A program made the translations under genes and the position numbers. A stretch of DNA of 64,000 nt from Guillardia theta CCMP2712 (Eukaryota; Cryptophyceae; Pyrenomonadales; Geminigeraceae): the NCBI RefSeq assembly GCF_000315625.1, contig NW_005434654.1, positions 618,632 through 682,631 on the forward strand. The letters are read 5' to 3'. This document shows positions 35,960 to 46,400 of the stretch, piece by piece (positions within the stretch are counted from its first letter, which is position 1; every line of letters starts with the position of its first letter). Below the pieces are notes generated by a model. That model saw only the letters and a program-made list of their open reading frames with translations. It was not told where the DNA came from and made no database searches.

Positions 35960-37136
35960 ATGCAGATGCGGCGCCTCATGCTGATCGCCAGCTTGGCGAC
36001 AATGGCCAAGTGCCTGGACCAGGACATGAGCGGGGAAGCGGAAGAATGCAGGGCGAGCGAGAGAGGGAGAGGTGTAAGCATCTTCTCTCCTCGGCTATGG
36101 AGATCGACAGGAGCATGGTCGATGCAGAGTGAGATTCGTGAAACTTGCGCAACCGTCACAAGCTCCAGGAACCGCTCGAGGTGGGAATGCACGTGGACGA
36201 CTAATCAAAGTCTTGCGGCTGTAGCAGATATGGTGTGGCTTTATGCTGGCATGTACAATAGAGAGGAGCATCAGGCATCTCTTCCTCCAAAAGCTGCAGG
36301 GCAACAGTTTGCAGTCTTCGAAGGAGAGCCAAAGCACAAGCACTCCTTGTTCTGGTCGTGGGCAAAAATAGGAAGAGGACATCTCTTTGATTTCGAGGTG
36401 TCGTGGAAGTTGTCTGCGCATGTTCCCTCACTGTACTGCAGCTATGCGGACTGGAAGGATCTGTACCGCCCACCGCCTCACGAATGGTCCACTGAAGCAC
36501 TAGTGTCTGCTTTCATTTCCAATGCTGCAGCATCGTGGGAGCGAACCAGATTTCTGAGAGAGCTCATGGATCTTGTGCCTGTCAAGTCATTCGGCAGGGT
36601 TCTCAACAATGCCATCTCTCCTCCAGGCACAGAGGGAAAGGTCAAGTCCATGAGACAATACAAGTTCGCACTTGTCCTAGAGAACGAAGTCGACAACGAT
36701 TACGTCTCTGAGAAGATTTACGAAGCCATGATGGCTGGAGTACTACCCATCTACAAAGGAGCGCCAAACGTGCATAAATTCCTCCCATGCTCGCACTGTG
36801 TTCTGCTCCTGGACAATTTTAATTCCGTGCAGCACTTGGCTCAAGAGCTTCGCAGACTTGACCAAGACGGCGCTGCTTTCATGGAATATTTCCGATGGAA
36901 GAAGGAAAGTTAACTCAGAGGCGATGATTGCACCTGATAGTTTTTTGCAGGAGCTCAGCCCTAAGTCAGAATTTCTCGAGCTCCAGAAGTATTGTCACGA
37001 GTCGTTCTTTTGCAGGACATGTCAACAGGTGAAGGATCGGAAAGAAAGTTACATGGTAAGAGATGATGAGAGAGATTGCTGCGCTGAAAGCTTTCAGGTC
37101 ACAAACGGTCCTGCTCGTCCAACAGGCTTCTTGTAA
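35960..37136 (+). CDS. GT10-family alpha-(1,3/1,4)-fucosyltransferase
   Basis: A main exon 35960-36908, a 61-nt intron (36909-36969) that splices W-K-K-E-K to F-L-E-L-Q-K-Y-C, and a 42-nt intron (37056-37097, also open if retained) before the last exon ending TAA at 37134. The N-terminus (M-R-R-L-M-L-I-A-S-L-A) looks like a signal peptide or anchor, as expected for a Golgi enzyme. Conserved GT10 elements: F-E-G-E-P, F-D-F-E-V-S-W..S-A-H-V-P, F-I-S-N-A-A-A-S-W-E-R..F-L-R-E-L, S-F-G-R-V-L-N-N, and the donor-site block K-F-A-L-V-L-E-N-E-V-D-N-D-Y-V-S-E-K-I-Y-E-A (36663-36728) followed by G-V-L-P-I-Y-K-G-A-P-N-V. The C-terminal C-R-T-C is also family-typical. GT10 enzymes move fucose from GDP-fucose to N-acetylglucosamine or glucose. 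The acceptor is unknown. A retained intron near 36073-36120 is possible. Confidence 0.85.
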
Positions 37137-37469
37137 GGCTAGAGCAGCTGAACCACGATTTTCAATCAGAGGTCAGTTTCACCGATCCAATCTGATCAAA
37201 AGATATAGCTCAATATTCGCCACACACTACGCCCTTGAAAGGCTTGATTTTATTTCACATCTTTCACACGATCTTACTATCAAACACTTGTAAAATAAGA
37301 AATTTTGTAAACACACACTTAAGTACACACGAGGAAAACAAACAAAAACAACTCAATTCACGTTGCAAACATCAATTCCGCCAACGAGAAATGCAAGATC
37401 GTCGCCTGAGTCTTCTGGCGGATCATTCTTCATCCACCCTGCCCAAAGTCGAAGATTAGGAATCGTAAC
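37137..37469. other. 3' spacer between convergent GT10 and RWP-RK genes
   Basis: About 330 bp, AT-richer than its surroundings. No gene seen; it probably holds both 3' UTRs and polyadenylation sites. Confidence 0.45.
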
Positions 37470-38215
37470 TCAAAACTTAATCAAAGATCTTGCACCGTAA
37501 TCTCCCATGGGCCGGCAAGCAAGCATGAAAAGTTCTGGCTCTTTGCTGATCTGGTATGGAAGTCAAGAAAAGTACGTGTGAACATCACGTAGTGAGCGGT
37601 TACCTTAGACCATTGGTTCAAAATTGAAATCTTGCAATCATTGACGTTTTCTCCACGAAATGAGATGTTTCTATTCTTGTCAATCTGTTGTTTCTGGACT
37701 TGCAGATCATCCCGACCACTGGGGCGATCCAAGATGCTATCGTGATTCACTAGTCGTTCAGTTAGCAGTTGAGCCGTCCAGGCAGCTTCAGAGTCATCAA
37801 ATGACATTGTTGTATGCTCTGAGGAGTCAAAAGCATTATCATTCGAAACGCGATGGCACATCGTTGACTGAGTTGCCGAGTGCTGCCCCATGTTCATAAG
37901 ATGAAACCGCCGGAAGGGCCACCTTCTTATTCCGAACTTCCTGCAGGCTGATTTCATGGAAGTTACACAAATACCCTGAGAAATTTCGCATCAGCAAGGA
38001 ACTTCTATTGCAAAGCTTTCATTCACCAGACGGGAAGCAGCTTCCTTCAACGGCATGCAATAAAAATTTTCTAAAGTTTTTGCAGTAATCACAACAGGCG
38101 AAGAATCTGATCGCATTGATTCTCCAGCCTTCCGCCGTGGAATGATAACGTTGTTGTTCGATTTAGAATAAGTTGGTTGCAGGTCTCGTGCTGATTTGCG
38201 CAGACTATGTCTCAT
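37470..38215 (-). CDS. RWP-RK domain protein (about 213 aa)
   Basis: Exons 38215-38027, 37975-37604 and 37550-37470, with introns of 51 and 53 nt; all phases close to TGA at 37470. Across intron 1 the sequence reads F-Y-C-M-P-L-K-E-A-A-S-R-L|G-I-C-V-T-S-M-K-S-A-C-R-K-F-G-I-R-R-W-P-F-R-R. That is the RWP-RK DNA-binding motif (helix with P-x-x-x-A-A-x-x-L-G, then C-R-x-x-G-I-x-R-W-P-x-R), with the terminal K changed to R. The family includes plant NIN-like and gamete-specific (MID-type) regulators, acting in nitrogen response or sex determination. This is a short member without a PB1 domain. The rest is polar. An ATG-led frame at 38496-38305 could be an upstream exon but no clean splice joins it. 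Confidence 0.82.
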
Positions 38216-39668
38216 TGTCAGAGCGCCGAAACCTGTGATTAGCACACTGTCAAACAAAGCAAAGCTAATCTTTAATGCCAACATCAAGATAGTTGCGGGC
38301 CATTTCAAGGTAACAAGCAACTTCTGCTCGCATATTCTGACGACAACAGATGCCTATCTATGCAATTTCTCATAAAAACGATAAGGTTTTCTGGGAAGCT
38401 AGCTATATCTTCATAACTTTTGGTGCTGAAATGCTCAACTATCATAAAAGAGCGTTTGCAGACATCTAACACAATGCTTGTCGCCATCATGCTCATCGCT
38501 CCATAAACATTTCATGGAAGCTTATTCGGTCCGAAAGGTTTGTTTTAGGTTCAACAAATCAACAAGCAGGACTCGGTCTGGTCTCGATCATTCTATCTTA
38601 AGTTCGCTTTTCCCGATGCTTTTCTCAGCAAACTGATTTGTCCTATCTTTCTTATCTTATCGTGCCCTATGCACCATCGTCTGTATCGCGCTGTCACGTT
38701 CTCATTCGGCTCTCACTTTACCTCATGCCTATCTTCCCAAAGTATCTGCCTGCCTGCTGGCTGCCTGCCTTTACTTTTCTGGTCTGCCGAACCATTTTCG
38801 CACTTGAGTACGCCCGTACGACTGATAGAGCAGGACACTTCCCAGTTGTCTTTTTTCAGTGTGTCCTATAGTCAATAAGACCTATCAACTTCACCTCTAT
38901 AATACATATACGCATCCTTATAGTCAAATTATCTCCGACCCCTTCGTCCTTGTAGTCACATGAAGCCCCTATAGTCATCATTGCACCCTTGTAGTCAATC
39001 TCCTACCCGTCCTCATGTCCCTCTCGTCGATTTAACAGACAGCACCTTCCATTCGATACGACCTCTCCTCACCCCCACCCCCCCTTTCTCCCCATCTATT
39101 CCACCCCATCTTACTATATCAGGCTGACCCACCCCTTGAGGGCCATGACAATGCGGCCTGCGAGTGCGCCGGAGTGGCAGCTGAATCAGACCCACCCCTA
39201 TCTATTTCGGGGCAGACCACGGGTAGGCTGGTGATATTCGGAGGCCCGAGGTGTGACCCGTCTCGCAGGGCTACACCGGCTCGCGCCTGTTGGGGCCCGT
39301 GACCACTGGAACGCTTGCGGCAGTGCCGAGGTCTCCTTACTCAAAGTTAATCTCATCAGTGACTTGAATCAGATCCGGACAGGTCAGTCCTGGTCCGTCA
39401 CCGGCACTGATCCGGACGGTCCGGACCCGGAGTCCGATCGGACCATACCGTACGGCCCCGGCGGCCGCCCCGGCGGCCGACGATCGGACTGACCGGGCCC
39501 GTGACTCACTGCCCGGCCGCGGGAGTCAGCGCCGGGACTCGGAGCCACGCCAGTCCGGCGACTCCGCGCGGGCGCCCGGTGTGCTCGGCCCGGACACTCG
39601 AGCCGGGCCGCCGCCCGGCCGCACAGCCTTGATGATGGGTCGGGCCCTTTACTCAAAGTTAAGTTAAA
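38216..39668. other. Repeat-rich intergenic region
   Basis: No convincing gene. Five spaced copies of a CC(T)TRTAGTCA motif lie at 38865-38997, a C-rich tract at 39059-39100, then a very GC-rich block (39360-39640) with repeated CCGGACC, GGCGGCC and GATCGGACTG words, flanked by ACTCAAAGTTAA at about 39340 and 39652 as short direct repeats. This may be one transposable-element-like unit. Confidence 0.5.
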
Positions 39669-39669
39669 G

Positions 39670-39691
39670 ATCAGTACGAGGACAATCAGGA
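39670..39691 (+). repeat. 22-nt core of dispersed repeat (plus orientation)
   Basis: The 22 bases beginning ATCAGTACGAGG are the exact reverse complement of 24982-25003 and match 60881-60902 with one substitution (C to T). The flanks are partly shared: AGTTAAAG/AGTTAAA before the core at 39661 and 60874. The rest to 40356 holds the promoter region of the RRM gene and no other gene I can support. Confidence 0.8.
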
Positions 39692-40356
39692 CTTCCGACT
39701 GGGCCTTGAAACTACCAGGCTACGGGCGCTACTAAGACAGCTGGTCATAGGAAATTTCAATTATCATAACCGGGGACTACGGCTGTGGCTCATGATCTCA
39801 CTAGGACCTCTCTAGGACCCCTAGGTAGCATAGGATCCCGGATAATCCCTGCAGGTCCCACCCCATGGACTGAATTTGTACCAGGAAGGGATGTGGTACT
39901 GGATACATAGCCAATCTGTACATATCTACCTAATTATTTACCTGTTGCTGTAACAAGAGGGTACAAGAAGATGTTTTTGAGTAAACTTTTATATTCAAAT
40001 TTATTGGTACCTGAGCTCTCATTTTGTACTGGTTTATATTCTCTGGTACTAGATTCCCCTGCATTTAGTCCCCCAGTTCCCTGCAGCCCTCTCAGCACTC
40101 GTTGCCGCTCTCCTCGTCGGTATGCTTCCTCCTCCCTTCCTCCTCCCCTCGGCCCCTCCTCTCCTCTGCCGTCCCTTGACAAGAGATTATCCCTCATCAC
40201 TGCCCCTGCTTCCAACCAGACCTGCACGCTCTTTGTCCATACCCTCGCTCGTCCTGCACCCATGGGTCTTGCTCTTGAGTTGATGGTCAATGACTTGGCT
40301 CGTTCCTTTGGGTTGGGGTTGAGAGATGATTCATGGATTTGTGTAGACTCAAGAAG

Positions 40357-41353
40357 ATGGAAAGAAGATCTCGCTCAAGGTCCAAGAGCCCCCCAAGGCG
40401 CAGGGACGACCGTGGTTCGTACAAATCTGGAGACCGTCCAGCTGGAGCAGACGGCGGCACCAAGTTGTACGTCGGAAATCTTTCTTTCGACACGAGGGGA
40501 GAAGATCTCATGCAGTACTTCAGTCAGGTAAGCTCCAACCTTGCTCAACTGTCATTCTTCCTAAACGACTTGCTGCAGTTTGGCAAAGTTGACGACACCA
40601 CCGTGATTATGGACCGCGATGATCCTGGTTCGATGATCCGAAATTTTGAGCCCGCTTTGTTTGTACATCAGAGATGATTTCATGGGAAGGCCAAGTTTTC
40701 CGTTTGAGATTGATTGGCGCCTAGCACGAGATTGTTGAAAAGCATGAGAGCCTCCCCTGCGATCGAGCATTTCCTCTGATACGATGTTGTCGAAGGGAGC
40801 TTGCGACCGAGAGTTCTGCCGTCTTTCTTCTGTTCTTGCCTCTCTCCTTTCTCGATTTTTCTTTTTGGCCATGTGCGTGGGATGTATCAGAGAGATTGAT
40901 CTAGAGATTCTGAATGCTTGCCTGTTGTATCCTGGTTCGTTCTTGTCTTGAGCGTTGCTGGATCTGCCTTCAGGAAGGAGTCGTGGCTTTGGCTTTGTCA
41001 CCTACTCTACGATCGCTGATGCTGAGTATGCTATCTCCAAAACCGACAATGTTGAGTGGATGGGAAGAAACATCCGCGTGAACATGTCAAGGCCACGTGG
41101 AGATGGTCCGAGAGGCGGTGGCGGTGGCGGTGGAATGCGCTCAGGCGGCTTCCGTGGTGACGGACGTCGAGGAGGAGGCGATCGGTGAGACTCAAATATT
41201 TTGTTTTACAAGACCGCTGATTCTTTTTTACAGTTACGGAGACGGAGGCAGGAGGTAATCTTGTTTTATTCCTTCCTCTGAGGGTTTGCACGGTCTGCGA
41301 TTGACATATATGGTGTTTTCAGGTATGGCCATGACGATCGCGACAGATACTAA
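40357..41353 (+). CDS. RRM RNA-binding protein with RS start and glycine-rich tail (160 aa)
   Basis: Five exons: 40357-40527, 40579-40627, 40974-41184, 41234-41254 and 41323-41353. All phases close, 161 codons including TAA at 41351. The N-terminus is an R/S-rich stretch (R-R-S-R-S-R-S-K-S-P-P-R-R-R). One RRM follows: RNP2 is K-L-Y-V-G-N-L, and RNP1 is R-S-R-G-F-G-F-V-T-Y, spanning the second splice junction. The C-terminus is G/R-rich (G8 run, RGG-like), ending in Y-G-H-D-D-R-D-R-Y. This resembles cold-inducible/SR-like glycine-rich RNA-binding proteins that act in splicing or mRNA stability. An in-frame ATG at 40333 would add eight residues. The second intron is 346 nt, far longer than any other here, and cuts the RRM. 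Confidence 0.87.
40628..40973 (+). other. Unusually long intron (346 nt) inside the RRM gene
   Basis: GT at 40628 and CAG at 40971-40973; splicing restores D-P-G-R-S-R-G-F in phase. Nearly all other introns in the window are 32-90 nt. Long, often conserved introns in SR/hnRNP genes commonly host regulated or poison exons; whether this one does is inference. Confidence 0.6.
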
Positions 41354-41940
41354 ACATTCTCGCGGTCTTAAAGTTTTTGCCAAGAGTGTAGTTTGAGCTT
41401 GGAGGTCACAAGGGTGAATCTCCATTTTGTGCCTCGATTCATTTGTTCGAAATTTTTGTTTAATTTCATCATTGCACAACTGAAATTTATATGGGAGTGT
41501 TTTGAATTCTCGCTCTACATTCATCTCACTATAATACAAGCACAAGATGTTGTCACGCATCTTTCATCATAAGGCTCTCCAAGTTATGGTCAAGGACTGT
41601 CACTCTGGTATGCATTCAGCGTTTGTGATGCATGGAGGAATTCTAAATCTTGTTACCTCGAATGGTTCGCAAGGACCACCTCTGCTTCGACTGACGCAGT
41701 ACCAAGTCTCCTCCCGTCCGAAGTCTACATGACCATGAGGGCCAATGTCCCTTGAGGAAGCATTATGATACATACCACATTCCGATTGTACGCCTTGTGT
41801 TTCCGCCTCAATCCTAGATGCCTAGCCCACTCGAGCATTCTTTTCATCAGCCCAGGTCTATTGATGTTTGAATGAAACTCTCCTTTGAAACTGAAAATCA
41901 TCAGATGATACTTTCATGGCACCGCACAATATTTGATTCC
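41354..41940. other. 3' spacer between convergent RRM and small minus gene
   Basis: About 590 bp with no protein-like frame. It should contain the 3' UTRs of both neighbours, including AT-rich DNA at 41450-41530. Confidence 0.45.
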
Positions 41941-42464
41941 TTACTCTCCAAGAGTTGACGTATCGTCACTCACTCCTGAAGGGTGGTGCTTGGCTGCTTC
42001 AATGTTGGTAGTCGGTAACGACAAAGAACAAGAAGAAAAAACCTTCTTGAGCGTTTGAGAGCCTGATCTCTTTCCTTATTCGTCCTCTTTCAGTCTCTTT
42101 GTGTACATCAAATCTCCTCCTTATCTCCATCTCTTGAAGCCTAGCACAATCGTCATTCAATCTGATCAGAAAAGATCGTAGAAGTGGAGGAGTCTTACAT
42201 TCGCATCACGGCTTCTTGTTCCTCCAGCCAGGCAACTTCGTCTGGCGCGTCCTTTGAGAGATGATTTCGACTGAGTCCCGGCAAACTAGCATCACGTTGA
42301 GCGACCCCCTTCAAGGCGCTTGTTTGGGTGAGCGATGTTGGGGGTGTTGGAGAGCACATGGTGTCTGCCAGCGATGCTAAATCATCGCCAATCAGGACCT
42401 CAGTCATGTCCGCCAGCGCGATCGGGCCCGGCGAGAACAAAGCTCGACTGAGGTCTTTATCCAT
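41941..42464 (-). CDS. Small three-exon protein (132 aa), function unknown
   Basis: Exons 42464-42199, 42140-42043 and 41975-41941, joined over introns of 58 and 67 nt (GTAAGA..CTAG and GTTTTT..TTCAG). Both junctions close in phase and 399 nt end in TAA. The N-terminal exon is Ser/Pro/Leu-rich (A-L-F-S-P-G-P-I-A-L-A-D-M, L-I-G-D-D-L-A-S-L-A) and ends in W-L-E-E-Q-E-A-V-M-R-M. The next exon continues one charged helix (L-Q-E-M-E-I-R-R-R-F-D-V-H-K), then a polar tail ends S-T-L-G-E. No domain recognised. The continuous helix across the junction supports the splice. Confidence 0.55.
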
Positions 42465-42493
42465 TTTCAGATGTCAATGGGGATGACTACACA

Positions 42494-42730
42494 TCAGTTC
42501 ATCCCAAGGTCTCTTGTCATCTCAATGCGCATGACCGAAGTCCTGCGCGGAGTGGGTGGGCGTTGAAGTTTTCCGAGTTTGAACCCCAGGGGGTCCCTGC
42601 AATAAGGTATCAGAGCAACGACAAGCACGTTGTTCGTGAGGAATTTCTGCATCATCTTCAAGAAACGCAAGTACAAGCTGAGAGTTTAGATCACGTTCAG
42701 GGACGGTGATATTTTGGCTCCTTCTGCCAT
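42494..42730 (-). CDS. Possible small ORF upstream (about 62 aa), doubtful
   Basis: Minus-strand ATG at 42730 opens M-A-E-G-A-K-I-S-P-S-L-N. A GT-AG intron (about 44 nt) would join it to K-F-L-T-N-N-V-L-V-V-A-L-I-P-Y-C-R-D-P-L and on to a TGA at 42494. It may be an upstream gene, a leader exon of the 132-residue gene (no in-frame junction found), or chance. Confidence 0.25.
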
Positions 42731-43442
42731 CACTCTATCTCTCTCTCAGGCAGCTTGTATGCTATCTCAAGCTCAAGTATTGGTACATGGCGGCCCACGG
42801 CAAAATCCGACTCTCCATTTACGCCGGGCTATAACGGGGTGAAATGAAGCTCAGACTCATAGCTTGCCATGTTCTTGATCTCGAATCATCACCAACATCT
42901 CAACTAAATCTTCATCCTCCTCACCCTCATCCCTGGCATCCTGAGCCAGCAGTTCTCGTTCACCCCTTGCAGACTTCATTGTCGCAGCCGCACTCAGGCT
43001 CAGGGTCAAACATGTTGGCCTTTGCTTCGACTACCCACCCCACCCCTTCTAGCGCTCTCTACCTAAAAACAGTGCAACTCTGTTCACTGCACCGGTCCAC
43101 GAACTACCCCTACCCCCATCTACCCTCCAAACTTGAAACTAACTAACTCGAACTTCAAGGCCTCAAATCCTCCCTACCCCCCGGAACTTCAGAACCCTCC
43201 GATGGGACCCCTACCCCTCATTTTCCTGTTCGTCGGAACTAGGGGTCGTACGGCTTTTTGACAACTCCGAGGGGCTCCCGAGCCCTTCCTGGGGGTGGGG
43301 TGGGGGTGGTGACCTCGAGGGAAGTCAAGTGAGTAATAAATTTACTCATCAAAGATTCTGAGGCGAGCTTGCCCAATGAGTCTCCAAAGAAATGTGACCG
43401 CAAGCGCTTGAGTTGAAGGAGTCAAGGGGAGCGAAGGAGAGC
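42731..43442. other. C-rich intergenic region
   Basis: No gene seen. Many CCCC and CCCTACCCC words between 43020 and 43320, similar in type to 48080-48300 and 55460-55580. The promoter of the PHD gene is presumably at its right end. Confidence 0.45.
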
Positions 43443-46400
43443 ATGGGAGAGGAGAAGGAAAACATGGGAGAGGAGAAGGAGAGCATGGATCACTCACATG
43501 AGAGCATGGATGAGGGGCAGGAGATGATGGATCAGTCGAAGGTGGGCGTGGAGGAGGGGGAGGAGGGGAAGGACAGCAAGGAAGGGGGCAAGAAGAGCAT
43601 GGAAGAAGGGAAGGAGAGCATGGATCACTCACATGAGATCATGGATCACTCACATGAGAGCATGGATCACTCACATGAGAGCATGGATCACTCACCGGAG
43701 GGCAAGGAGGGGAAGGGGAGCATGGAAGAGATCACAGAGGAGGGGAAGGATAGCAAGGAGGAGGGAAAGGGGATGACGCAGGAGGGGAAGGACAGCAAGG
43801 ATTACGGGGGGGACAGCATGGAGGGCGCACAAGAGGGCAAGGAGGAGGGGAAGGAAATGACGGACAAGGCGAGGGAGAGCGTGAAGCAGGGAAATCAAGT
43901 CTTGGAGGAAGGGCAGGAGGGTGAGGAGGACGGACAGATGGGCATGGCGGACAAGCGGGGGAAGAAAGAAAGCACGGAAGCGATAATGGAGGCGGCACAT
44001 GAGGGTATGAAGAGCACGATGGGGGTGAAGGAGGAGGAGCGCGAGGGCATGGAAGAGGCGAAGACAAGCTTCAAGGTAAAAAACATCTCAGACGGGGATG
44101 AATGCCTGGCGGGAGAAGATTTCGCGATCGATATGGATCTACATGAAGGGTTATCAACAACGCAGAACCAGTTCCTGGAGCTGTCCGGGTTGGAGGAGGA
44201 GCACGACAGATTCAGCTGCGACGATGAGAGCCATCGCAGCCCTGAGCGAACGTCCGAGGGCGATGCTGACCCCTTGCACCTGAACGAACCCTTGCCAGCC
44301 CCGACATCATGGACAGGAGGGCCAGCGCACATGATCTGTTCCCTGTCCCTCTGGACAGCCAAGTGCCGTCGTTGACCATGGCCGAGGAGCAACCGGCTCT
44401 TGATCCCAGGGATCTTCCTGACTCGGCGTACCACCAAGGTGATCCTTAGTTCGAGGTTTGAACGAGGACTGATACTCCATTGTTGTGCTAGAGCACCAGA
44501 GGTCCCTCGACGTTCTTGAGATCACGCTGTCCGAACATTCTGACGGGGAGCAGGAGGAGCAGGAGCATGAGCCACTGAGCAAGACTGTTGGTAGAATCAA
44601 GAGAAGGAAGACAGAAAGCCTTGCAAGCAATCGAATGCCAAGGAGTAACGTAGATAAAGGGGTAGAAGAAGACGCGGGGACGAGCGTGCTGAAACCCTCG
44701 AGAACGTACAAGAAAGCTGCTGCTCGTGGTACGAAGGTGAAGAAGACGCATAAAGAGGAGGAGGAGGATGAAAGCGAAGAAGCCACGAGGTTGATGATTG
44801 TGAAGGCGGAACTGAACGAGTTGAAAGATCCCTCAAGGGAGCTCGTGTCTCTCGAACTCTCCGAGGTCGAGCTCATGCACATGCTCTACCCTCGCAGTAG
44901 CTGTGGGTGGAACATCTCAGGGAGAGAAGAGGAGGCTGGTGACGTGGGTGAAGAAGAGAACAGGAGCGCCAGCGGCAGTCACGCTCAGACTTGCCGTCTC
45001 TCCTCACTTGGCCAGGACGACGCTCTGTGTAACAAGCTGTTGGAGACGGCGAAACAGCATGTGGCCGATCTCGATCTCAAAAAGTGCAACATCAGCTACA
45101 AGTGATTGTTCTTGTTGATCCTTTCTCGAGCTCATTGTCTGCCCTCAATCTTTACAGGTGGGATGAAAATTGTATATATATGGGAGTGCTTGGGGGGAAG
45201 AACAACTCGCAGAAGTACTTGAGCAGCGATCAGGCCTGGTACCATGTGACGTGGGATGATGGAAGCAAAGCTCAGGTCGTCCTCGTCGACTTGACCGGCA
45301 GAGCCTCTGAGCCTCTTGCAGGTTCTCTTGGAGACCCACCTGTGCAACGTGGCGCTCAAGGAGCATCATCGCTCGATCCTGAGGTGAGCCTTGTCAGCAT
45401 GCCTGTGGGGTGACAAAGAGCAGGGACAAGGAGCCCAAGAGTTGGTGCCTCGACCCTCCCTCAGTTGTGCAGCGATTCTTCACGCTGGTGCTGCAAGAGA
45501 CGTCGGAGAAGTCTCCCGTCCCTCGGGGAAACGCCTTCCAGGCCTACGAGGGTTTCAACTCGCTTGCAAGTGAGAGATGAAGATGTTGAAGGAGGGAATG
45601 GGGGGAGCTGACGGTGCGGCAGATGATGCGGCAGGGGAGAGGCTCAAGGGAAGAAAGCAGAAGCAGCTTAACGACAAGGACGCGACTGAGGCTCTGGTGC
45701 TTCCGGCAGTCAAGCAGGAAGGTGGACAGGATGGTGACGCGGGGGCGCTAGTACCAGGTACCTTCAGCTGTAGATGTCAACAAGCTCATTCCTCTCAGTC
45801 TCTCAACCTCCCGCACCCCCGGCATGTCGATCCGAAGGCATCAGCGGTGGGATGGAGCAAGCTTTGCAAGTGACGGGGAGTTCACCAGATGGCCTGACCG
45901 AGGGAGGAGGGGAGAGTGAGTCCTGTGCCCTGCCGTCCCGTTCAAGTGAGCTCAAGGAGAAGCAGGAGGGAGTGGAGAAGACGCCGCGGGAGAGGACGAA
46001 GTGATGCTCGGGGAATTCTTAAGCTTAAGCAGCGAGCAGTGGGAGGAGCCCCGAAAGCGAAAGAAGCACTGCGAGATCTGCAGGTCGAAAGAAGCACCGC
46101 TGGAGGTTTGCCGATGTGGTAGGAGGAAGAGAGGATACTCGTGCGATGCTCACGCTTCTGCTGCTGTCAGGGCTGACTGTCCATCTCAATTGCTACCTCG
46201 GGGATTTCCTGGACAAGGAGGCGAGCATCCGAGCAGTCGCGCAAGTAGGATTCAAGTGCGACCCATGTTGCTACGACATCGAACAGGAAAATCGATCTTG
46301 TGCCCTCTGCCCTCAGGTGGATCAAACGCTTGCTCCCTCGCTCCCCTCACCCCGCTATGCTCTCCTCTCCTCTACCCCTCTCCTCTCTTCCCCGCTCTGT

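Noticed and set aside
38863-38998. Possible CRISPR array
   Set aside because: The repeated words are only 10-11 nt with irregular spacing in a eukaryotic genome; there is no array structure.
39971-40531. Plus-strand frame of 186 codons before the RRM gene
   Set aside because: It ends in a frame different from the RRM exon it overlaps, and its Pro/Ser/Leu-rich composition looks like promoter DNA.
43692-44067. Minus-strand Pro/Leu-rich frames
   Set aside because: Complement of the Glu/Lys/Gly-rich first exon of the PHD gene; purely compositional.
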